Part shown: piece by piece, positions 8,162 to 15,103 of the stretch | Layout of the letters: each line of letters starts with the position of its first letter | Numbering within the stretch: position 1 is the stretch's first letter | Origin: Duganella sp. BJB480 | GTDB taxonomy: Bacteria; Pseudomonadota; Gammaproteobacteria; Burkholderiales; Burkholderiaceae_D | DNA: 64,000 bases | Reading direction: 5' to 3' | Assembly: GCA_003416985.1 (NCBI GenBank) | Contig: QVIN01000016.1 | Coordinates: forward strand, 1 to 64,000 | The notes under the pieces: model-generated | The model's database searches: none | Told to the model about the DNA's origin: nothing | What the model saw: the letters and a program-made list of their open reading frames with translations, nothing else | Made by a program: the position numbers and the translations under genes

Positions 8162-8929
8162 ATGACCCAACTAGCCAAATTTGGCAGCCTGCGCGGCAAG
8201 CGCGTATTCATCACGGGCGGTGGCACCGGCATCGGCGAAGCGATGGTGATTTCCTTCGCCGAGCAGGGCGCCCAGGTGGCCTTCGTCGACATCGCCCGCG
8301 ACGCCAGCCTGGCGCTGGTGCGGCGCGTGAAGGAAGCCGGCTATCCCGAGCCGCTGTTCCGCCAGTGCGACATCACCGACATCGCCGCGCTGCAGAAGAC
8401 CATGTCCGAGCTGGCGGCCGCCGTCGGCGACTTCGACATCCTCGTCAACAACGCCGCCAACGACCAGCGCCACGAAACGGCCGAAGTGACGGTCGACTAC
8501 TGGAACGAGCGGATCGCCATCAACCAGCGCCCGATGTTCTTCACCTGCCAGGCTGTCCTGGGGGGCATGAAGAAGAAGGGCGCGGGCTCGATCATCAACG
8601 TCGGCTCGATCTCATGGCACGTCAAGAACGCCGGCTACCCGGTCTACGCCACCTCCAAGGCGGCGGTGCACGGCCTGACGCGCGGCTTGGCGCGCGAATT
8701 CGGCGCGCACGGCATCCGCGTCAACACGGTCACGCCGGGTTGGGTAATGACGCAGCGCCAGATCGACCTGTGGCTGGACGATGCGGGTGAGCAGGAGATC
8801 CAGCGCAACCAATGCCTGCCGACCAAGCTGATGCCGCAGCACGTCGCCTCGATGGTGCTGTTCCTCGCCGCCGAAGACGGCGCCATGTGCACCGCCCAAG
8901 AATTTATCGTCGACGCCGGCTGGGTCTAA
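8162..8929 (+). CDS. SDR-family pentose (L-arabinose) 1-dehydrogenase
   Basis: 255 residues, classical short-chain dehydrogenase. The Rossmann motif TGGGTGIG is at 18-25, NNAA at 96-99, and the catalytic tetrad is N121, S149, Y162 and K166 (YATSK). From memory, the segments around DQRHE...YWNERI and INVGSISWH closely resemble Caulobacter xylose dehydrogenase XylB, which oxidises pentoses at C1. In this operon it most likely turns L-arabinose into L-arabinono-lactone. GCAGGAGACAGC upstream supplies the ribosome binding site. No lactonase gene is seen nearby. D-xylose or D-galactose are alternative substrates. Confidence 0.82.
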   Translation: MTQLAKFGSLRGKRVFITGGGTGIGEAMVISFAEQGAQVAFVDIARDASLALVRRVKEAGYPEPLFRQCDITDIAALQKTMSELAAAVGDFDILVNNAANDQRHETAEVTVDYWNERIAINQRPMFFTCQAVLGGMKKKGAGSIINVGSISWHVKNAGYPVYATSKAAVHGLTRGLAREFGAHGIRVNTVTPGWVMTQRQIDLWLDDAGEQEIQRNQCLPTKLMPQHVASMVLFLAAEDGAMCTAQEFIVDAGWV

Positions 8930-8934
8930 AAATT

Positions 8935-9019
8935 GGGGTCAAGTCTGACATTCGGACACGAGCTGAGCTGTAGCGGCCCGCTACGGTTCAGCTCGTGTCC
9001 GAATGTCAGACTTGACCCC
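8935..9019. repeat. 85-base near-perfect dyad (42-bp arms)
   Basis: The left arm 8935-8976 and right arm 8978-9019 are reverse complements at 40 of 42 positions around one central base, and the two mismatches become G-U pairs in RNA. The outer ends read GGGGTCAAGTCTGACATTCG and its complement. It fills the gap between the dehydrogenase and the GH97 gene. No T-run follows it. It looks like a REP/BIME-type or RAYT-mobilised element, or a transcript-stabilising hairpin that separates the catabolic genes from the glycosidase genes. Confidence 0.8.
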
Positions 9020-9040
9020 AGCCTTTAAAAAGGAAAAAGC

Positions 9041-10960
9041 ATGATGAAGACATGTTTCACCGTGGTGGCGCTCGCCGCCAGCGCAATGGCGACGGCTTCG
9101 CAGCCCGCGCTCACCAGTCCAGACCGTCACATCAGTGTCAGCGTGTTGCCTACCTCCGGCGGCGGGCTGGCGTATTCGATCTCCCGCGACGGCAAGCCGG
9201 TGCTGCTGGCCTCCGACCTCGGTCTTCAATTGCAGGGCGCCGACCTGGCGAGCGCGCTGACGCTGGCGGCGGCTTCCAAGCCCCGCGTGGTCAGCGACCA
9301 ATACGAGATGGCGGTCGGTAAAAAGCGCAGCATCAGCTATCGCGCCAACGAGCAGACCTTCACGGTGCGCAACGCGCAACGGCAGGCGATGGATATCGTG
9401 TTCCGCGTGTCGAACGACGGCGTGGCTTTCCGCTATGTCGTCGCCGAACCTACACTGCCGCACAAGAAGCTGATCCAGGAACGCACCACCTTCGCGCTGC
9501 CGCCTGCGGCCAAGGCGTGGATGCAGCCGATCGCCGTTGCGCAAACGGGTTGGGGCCGGACCAATCCGTCCTACGAAGAGCACTATCAAATGGATGTCCC
9601 GGTCGGCACCGTGTCGCCATCGCCGGCGGGCTGGGTGTTCCCGGCGCTGTTCAAGAGCGGCGACAACTGGGTTGCCATCTCCGAGGCCGGCATGGACGGC
9701 AGCTTCCAGGCCTCGCGCCTGGCGCCGGAATCCGCCGGCGGCAAATACAGCATCGGCAATCCGATGGCGGCCGAAGTCTATCCCGAGCGCGGCTTGATGG
9801 CCGAAGTCGATGGCACGCTGACCTCACCATGGCGCCTGCTGGCATTGGGCTCCCTGCAGACCGTGACCAATTCCACGCTCGGCACCGACCTGGCCGCGCC
9901 GGCCATCGCCTTCGACAAGCAGCTGGTCAAGCCGGGCCACGCCTCGTGGAGCTGGGCCCTGATGAAGGACGATGCCACGGTCTACGACGTGCAGAAGAAG
10001 TTCATCGACTACGCCGCCGATATGCACTGGGACTACACCCTGATCGACGCCGACTGGGACCGCAAGATCGGCTACGACAAGGTCAAGGAGCTGGTCGACT
10101 ACGCGGCGACGAAGAAGGTTGGCATTCTGCTGTGGTACAACTCGTCCGGTCCGTGGAATTCGACCGTGTACTCGCCAAAAAGCCAGCTGCTGACGCATGA
10201 ACAGCGCGTGGCGGAGTTCAAGCGCCTGCACGACATGGGCGTCAAGGGCGTGAAGATCGACTTCTTCAACGGCGACGCCCAGTCGATGATCGCCTACTAC
10301 GTCAGCATCCTGCGCGACGCCGCCGATGCCGGCCTGCTGGTCAACTTCCACGGCGCCACGCTGCCGCGCGGCTGGACCCGCACCTGGCCCAACCTGATGA
10401 CGATGGAAGCGGTGCGCGGCATGGAGTTCACCACCTTCGAGCAGGCCGACGAGGACAAGATGCCGACCCACGCCGCCATGCTGCCGTTCGCCCGCAACCT
10501 GTTCGATCCAATGGACTTCACGCCGATGGTGTTCGGCGATATCCCGAAGATCAAGCGCACGTCCAGCAACGGCTTCGAGCTGGCCACGTCGGTGTTGTAC
10601 ATCTCCGGCATCCAGCACTTCGCGGAGATCCCGGAAGGCATGGCTACCGTGCCGGCCTACGTCAAGTCCTTCCTGCAGGAGCTGCCACGCAGCTGGGATG
10701 ACAGCCGCCTGGTGGATGGCTATCCGGGGCAGTACGCGGTGATCGCGCGCCGCTCCGGCGACACCTGGTACATCGCCGGCATCAACGCGACGGAATCCGA
10801 CAAGACGCTGACGCTGGACCTGTCCTTCGCCGGCGCCAAGCAGGGTGTGGTGATCGGCGACGGCGACGCCGAGCGCAGTTTCAACCAGCGTGGCATCGAC
10901 GCTGGAAAAAAAGTAGCTGTAACGATCAAGCCGCACGGCGGCTTCGTCATCAAATTATAA
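9041..10960 (+). CDS. GH97 family glycosidase, exported (retaining type)
   Basis: 639 residues. An N-terminal signal peptide (about 1-19, ending ATAS) is followed by the GH97 N-terminal beta-sandwich, a TIM barrel and a C-terminal beta domain. In the barrel, VKIDFF gives D407 as probable nucleophile and MEAVRG gives E456 as probable acid/base; this is the pattern of the retaining GH97 branch (alpha-galactosidase-like) rather than SusB-type inverting enzymes. Because beta-L-arabinopyranose resembles alpha-D-galactose, removal of beta-L-arabinopyranosyl caps is a reasonable inferred role here. AGGA at 9031-9034 serves ATG 9041 or 9044. It is the first of a tightly packed five-gene glycosidase run. 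Confidence 0.85.
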   Translation: MMKTCFTVVALAASAMATASQPALTSPDRHISVSVLPTSGGGLAYSISRDGKPVLLASDLGLQLQGADLASALTLAAASKPRVVSDQYEMAVGKKRSISYRANEQTFTVRNAQRQAMDIVFRVSNDGVAFRYVVAEPTLPHKKLIQERTTFALPPAAKAWMQPIAVAQTGWGRTNPSYEEHYQMDVPVGTVSPSPAGWVFPALFKSGDNWVAISEAGMDGSFQASRLAPESAGGKYSIGNPMAAEVYPERGLMAEVDGTLTSPWRLLALGSLQTVTNSTLGTDLAAPAIAFDKQLVKPGHASWSWALMKDDATVYDVQKKFIDYAADMHWDYTLIDADWDRKIGYDKVKELVDYAATKKVGILLWYNSSGPWNSTVYSPKSQLLTHEQRVAEFKRLHDMGVKGVKIDFFNGDAQSMIAYYVSILRDAADAGLLVNFHGATLPRGWTRTWPNLMTMEAVRGMEFTTFEQADEDKMPTHAAMLPFARNLFDPMDFTPMVFGDIPKIKRTSSNGFELATSVLYISGIQHFAEIPEGMATVPAYVKSFLQELPRSWDDSRLVDGYPGQYAVIARRSGDTWYIAGINATESDKTLTLDLSFAGAKQGVVIGDGDAERSFNQRGIDAGKKVAVTIKPHGGFVIKL

Positions 10961-10973
10961 ACAGGAGACTAGA

Positions 10974-12521
10974 ATGAACTACATCAAACAAGGCGTACTT
11001 TCCCTTTGCCTGCTGGCTTCCGGCGGCGCCTTCGCGGCCGACGCGATCGGCCTGACCATTGACGCCGCCAAGCCCGGCGCGGTCATCAACAAGGATATCT
11101 ACGGCCAGTTCGCAGAGCATCTGGGCACCGGCATCTACGAAGGCATGTGGGTCGGCCCAAAATCGAAGATCCCCAACACCAAGGGCTGGCGCAACGACGT
11201 CGTCGGCGCGCTGAAGGCCATGCATGTACCGCTGGTGCGCTGGCCGGGCGGCTGCTTCGCCGACGAGTACCACTGGAAGGACGGCATCGGCCCGCGCGAG
11301 AAGCGTCCGGTCAAGGTCAACACCAACTGGGGCGGCGTGGCTGAATCGAACGCCGTCGGCACCCACGAGTTTTTCGACCTGGTCGACCTGCTGGGCGCGG
11401 ACGCCTACGTCAACGGCAACCTGGGCACCGGCAGCGCGCAGGAGATGTCGGAGTGGGTGGAGTACATGACCTCCGACAGCCAGTCCACGCTGGCCAACCT
11501 GCGCCGCAAGAACGGCCATGAAAAGCCGTTCAAGGTCGCCTATTTCGCGATCGGTAACGAGGCCTGGGGCTGTGGCGGCAATATGTCGCCGGACCACTAC
11601 TCGGACCTGTATCGTAACGTCGAGACCTTCCTGCGCGCGCCGCAGCAATACCGTCCGAAGATGATCGCCAGCGGCGGCAACGACAACGATGTGTCCTGGA
11701 CCGAGGTGCTGAGCAAGCGGCTGAAGTCGCAGACCGACGGCATCAGCTTCCACTACTACACCATCCCGACCGGGAAGTGGGATGTGAAGGGCGCCGCCAC
11801 CGGCTTCCCCGAGAAGGAGTGGATGTCCACGCTGACCAGCACCCTGCGCATGGAGGACCACATCGTCAAGAACTCCGCAGCGATGGACAAGAACGACCCG
11901 GAGAAAAAACTGGGCCTGTTCGTCGACGAATGGGGTACCTGGTATGACGTGGAGAAGGGCACCAACGCCGGCTTCCTGTTTCAGCAGAACACCCTGCGCG
12001 ATGCGGTTGTTGCAGCACTTAACTTCAACATCTTCCACGCCCATGCGGACCGCGTGCGTATGACGAACATCGCACAGATGGTCAACGTGCTGCAGTCGAT
12101 GATCATCACCGACAAGGACAAGATGGTGCTGACGCCAACCTATCACGCCTTCGAGATGTACGTGCCGTTCCAGGGCGCGACCTCGCTGCCGCTGACGTTG
12201 TCGAACAATCCGCAGTACACGCTGGACGGCGCCAGTGTGCCGGAGATCAGCGCGTCGGCGGCGCGTGGTACGGACGGCAAGCTGTATCTGGCGCTGGTCA
12301 ACACCAATCCGGGCCAGGATGCGGACGTGGCGATCAACGTGCCGGGTCAGACGATCAAGTCGGTCAAGGGCCGCGTTCTGACCGCCGCCGCGATGGATGC
12401 ACACAACAGCTTCCAGGCGCCCCAGGCGATCAAACCAGCCCCGTACAGCGCCAACGCGGTGGACGGCAAGCTGACGGTGAAGATCCCGGCCAAGGCCGTT
12501 GTCGTCGTCGCGGTGGAGTGA
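10974..12521 (+). CDS. GH51 alpha-L-arabinofuranosidase, exported
   Basis: 515 residues. A signal peptide (cleavage near AFA-ADA, residue 21) is followed by a (beta/alpha)8 barrel and a C-terminal beta-sandwich. The acid/base E196 lies in IGNEAWG and the nucleophile E319 in VDEWGTW, both standard for GH51. RWPGGCFADEYHW (89-101) forms the family's substrate-binding strand. It should release terminal alpha-L-arabinofuranose from arabinan, arabinoxylan or arabinogalactan in the periplasm or outside. Many GH51 enzymes are cytosolic, so the exported form is worth noting. AGGAG precedes the start. Confidence 0.92.
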   Translation: MNYIKQGVLSLCLLASGGAFAADAIGLTIDAAKPGAVINKDIYGQFAEHLGTGIYEGMWVGPKSKIPNTKGWRNDVVGALKAMHVPLVRWPGGCFADEYHWKDGIGPREKRPVKVNTNWGGVAESNAVGTHEFFDLVDLLGADAYVNGNLGTGSAQEMSEWVEYMTSDSQSTLANLRRKNGHEKPFKVAYFAIGNEAWGCGGNMSPDHYSDLYRNVETFLRAPQQYRPKMIASGGNDNDVSWTEVLSKRLKSQTDGISFHYYTIPTGKWDVKGAATGFPEKEWMSTLTSTLRMEDHIVKNSAAMDKNDPEKKLGLFVDEWGTWYDVEKGTNAGFLFQQNTLRDAVVAALNFNIFHAHADRVRMTNIAQMVNVLQSMIITDKDKMVLTPTYHAFEMYVPFQGATSLPLTLSNNPQYTLDGASVPEISASAARGTDGKLYLALVNTNPGQDADVAINVPGQTIKSVKGRVLTAAAMDAHNSFQAPQAIKPAPYSANAVDGKLTVKIPAKAVVVVAVE

Positions 12522-12525
12522 GATC

Positions 12526-14091
12526 ATGAGCGAACACGATATCTCGGTATCGCGCCGTAGGGCCATCGCCGGCGGCGTGGCATTGCTGCTGGCGGGCTGC
12601 GGTGGTGGTGGCGGTGGTGGCGCTAGCCCGGTAACGCTGGCGCCTACGCCTACGCCGACCCCTACGCCAACGCCAACGCCGACGCCAACGCCAGCGCCAG
12701 CGCCAGCGCCGACGGCGATCACCTTCGGCGACGCTTCGGTGCACGATCCGGCGGTGATCAAGGTGGACGGCACCTACTACGTCTTCGGCTCGCACCTGGC
12801 CGCCGCCAAGTCGACGGACCTGATGAACTGGACCAAGATCGCGGACGGCGTCAACGCCAGCAACCCGTTGTTCAACAACGTCGTCACGGCGCTGGCGGAC
12901 ACCTTCACCTGGTCGCAGGTGACGGACCTGTGGGCGCCGGACGTGGTCAAACTCGGCGACGGTAAGTTCTACTTCTACTACAATTCCTGCAAAGGCGATT
13001 CCCCCCGCTCCGCGCTGGGTGTGGCGGTGGCGGACAAGATCGAAGGCCCGTACGTCAACAAGCAGATCATGCTCAAATCCGGCATGTGGAATCAGATCAG
13101 CGAGGACGGCGTCAACGTCTACGATGCACTGACGATGCCGAACGTGGTGGATCCGAACACCTTCTTCGACAAGGACGGCAAGCTGTGGATGATCTACGGC
13201 TCCTACTCGGGCGGCATCTTCATCCTGGCGATGGATCCGGCCACGGGACTGCAGAAGCCGGGCCAGGGCTATGGCAAGCACCTGATGGGCGGTAACCACA
13301 GCCGCATCGAAGGCGCGTATGTGATGTACAGCCCGCAGTCGAAGTACTACTACCTGTTCACCTCCTTCGGCGGACTGGATGCGAACGGCGCCTACAACAT
13401 GCGCGTGGCGCGCTCGCTGAACCCCGACGGCCCATACCTGGACGCCAAGGGCAACGACATGGCGAACGTCAAAGCCAATCCGGCGTTGCCACTGTTCGAC
13501 GACGCCAGTATCGCGCCGTTCGGCCAGAAGATCATGGGGAACCACCAGTTCGCGCTGGCGGATGGCGAAACGGGAACGCCGCTGGGCTATGTATCGCCGG
13601 GCCACAACTCCGCCTACTACGAGGCGGCGACCGGACAGTACTTCCTGGTGTTCCACACGCGCTTCCCCGGCACCGGTGAGTTCCACCAGATCCGCGTGCA
13701 CGAGATGTTCATCAACGAAGACGGCTGGATCGTGGTATCGCCGTTCCGCTACGCGCCGCTCAGCAAGAATGCGACGCCGTTGTCGGCCGATGTCACCGCC
13801 GCCGATGCCGCCGGAACGTATAAGATGATCAACCACGGCAAGGACATCACGGCGGCGATCAAGCCATCGCAGAATGTCAAGCTGGCGGCGGACGGCACGG
13901 TTTCCGGCGCCGCCACCGGCACCTGGAAGCATAATGGCGCCAACAAGATCACGATCTCGCTGGGTGCAGCCGGAACGTTCAACGGCGTGCTGTCGCGCCA
14001 GTGGAATACCAACGCGAGCGCTTTCGTGGTGACGTGGACGGCGCAGTCGGTGGAAGGCGTGTCGATCTGGGGCGCGCGCACAGGGAGTTGA
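12526..14091 (+). CDS. GH43 endo-alpha-1,5-L-arabinanase, lipoprotein with Pro-Thr linker
   Basis: 521 residues. ATG 12526 is chosen over upstream in-frame starts because GGAG precedes it and it places a twin-arginine-like RRRAIAGG segment followed by a lipobox LLAGC (C25) at the N-terminus. A glycine run and a TP/AP-repeat linker (about 41-62) lead to the GH43 propeller with D74 (HDPAV), D209 (VDPNTFF) and E262 (IEGAY) as the likely catalytic acids. A C-terminal beta domain (about 425-521) matches the extra domain of extracellular arabinanases. It is probably anchored in a membrane and reaches polymeric arabinan through the flexible linker. Confidence 0.88.
   Translation: MSEHDISVSRRRAIAGGVALLLAGCGGGGGGGASPVTLAPTPTPTPTPTPTPTPTPAPAPAPTAITFGDASVHDPAVIKVDGTYYVFGSHLAAAKSTDLMNWTKIADGVNASNPLFNNVVTALADTFTWSQVTDLWAPDVVKLGDGKFYFYYNSCKGDSPRSALGVAVADKIEGPYVNKQIMLKSGMWNQISEDGVNVYDALTMPNVVDPNTFFDKDGKLWMIYGSYSGGIFILAMDPATGLQKPGQGYGKHLMGGNHSRIEGAYVMYSPQSKYYYLFTSFGGLDANGAYNMRVARSLNPDGPYLDAKGNDMANVKANPALPLFDDASIAPFGQKIMGNHQFALADGETGTPLGYVSPGHNSAYYEAATGQYFLVFHTRFPGTGEFHQIRVHEMFINEDGWIVVSPFRYAPLSKNATPLSADVTAADAAGTYKMINHGKDITAAIKPSQNVKLAADGTVSGAATGTWKHNGANKITISLGAAGTFNGVLSRQWNTNASAFVVTWTAQSVEGVSIWGARTGS
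12646..12711 (+). repeat. 6-bp tandem repeat coding for a TP/AP linker
   Basis: Eleven successive six-base units of type ACGCCN or GCGCCN encode eight Thr-Pro and three Ala-Pro dipeptides in the arabinanase linker. The unit length is a multiple of three, so copy-number changes by slippage would alter linker length without shifting the frame. Confidence 0.85.
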
Positions 14092-14092
14092 A

Positions 14093-15103
14093 ATGAAGTC
14101 TGTGGTATTTGTATTGTGCCTTGCGGCGGCGTCGGTCGGCGCCACCAAGGAGGTCAGCGTCCACGATCCTGTCATGGCGAAGGAGGGCGATACCTGGTAC
14201 GTATTCAGCACCGGGCCGGGTATCACCTTCTACAGCTCAAAAAACATGAAGGACTGGACGCCGGAAGGCCGCGTCTTCAAGGGCGATCCGGCGTGGGCCA
14301 AGCGCGCCGCGCCGACCTTCGACGGCCATGTCTGGGCGCCGGATGTCCACCTCCATAACGGTCGATACTATTTATATTATTCCGTATCGGGCTTCGGCAA
14401 GAACACATCGGGTATCGGCGTCACCGTCAACAAGACGCTCAATCCGCGTTCGCCGGACTATCGTTGGGAAGACAAGGGCATGGTGTTGCAATCCGTGCCG
14501 CTGCGCGACGACTGGAACGCCATCGACCCGAACATCGTCGAAGACGGCAAGGGCGGGGCGTGGATGGCGTTCGGCTCCTTCTGGAGCGGGCTGAAACTGG
14601 TCAAGCTGAACGCGGATTGGACCGGCCTGGCGGAGCCGCAGGAGTGGCATGCCATCGCCAGCCGCTCGCGGGGGCCGTCGGTGGCGGACAAGTCGGCGGG
14701 GCCGGACGAGATCGAGGCGCCGTTCATCTTCAAGAAGGGCGATTACTACTACCTGTTCGCGTCGTTCGGGCTTTGCTGCCGCAAGGGCGATAGCACTTAT
14801 CACGTCGTCGTCGGCCGCTCCAGGGACGTTACCGGTCCTTATGTGGACAGGAAGGGCATCGACATGATGAAGGGTGGCGGCTCCGTCGTCATCGCCGGCG
14901 ACAAGGACTGGAAAGGCCTGGGCCACAACAGCGCCTACACCATCGACGGCAAGGACTACATGGTGCTGCATGCCTACGAGACGGCCGACAACTACCTGCA
15001 GAAATTGAAGATCATGGAAATGAAATGGGATGCCACCGGCTGGCCGACAGTAGACGCGGCAGACCTGAACCGCTACCGCAGCAACCAGCTGCCTTCCCCA
15101 TGA
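14093..15103 (+). CDS. GH43 endo-arabinanase, exported
   Basis: 336 residues with a short signal peptide (about 1-17, ending VGA). Catalytic acids by position are D25 (VHDPV), D145 (AIDPNIV) and E208 (EIEAPFIF). The WAPDV and GHNSAY motifs typical of arabinan endo-1,5-alpha-L-arabinosidases are present. It starts one base after the stop of the preceding arabinanase and overlaps the following GH127 gene by 4 bases, so the three are translated as a unit. Two endo-enzymes side by side, one lipid-anchored and one soluble, suggest division between cell-surface and periplasmic cutting. Confidence 0.88.
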   Translation: MKSVVFVLCLAAASVGATKEVSVHDPVMAKEGDTWYVFSTGPGITFYSSKNMKDWTPEGRVFKGDPAWAKRAAPTFDGHVWAPDVHLHNGRYYLYYSVSGFGKNTSGIGVTVNKTLNPRSPDYRWEDKGMVLQSVPLRDDWNAIDPNIVEDGKGGAWMAFGSFWSGLKLVKLNADWTGLAEPQEWHAIASRSRGPSVADKSAGPDEIEAPFIFKKGDYYYLFASFGLCCRKGDSTYHVVVGRSRDVTGPYVDRKGIDMMKGGGSVVIAGDKDWKGLGHNSAYTIDGKDYMVLHAYETADNYLQKLKIMEMKWDATGWPTVDAADLNRYRSNQLPSP

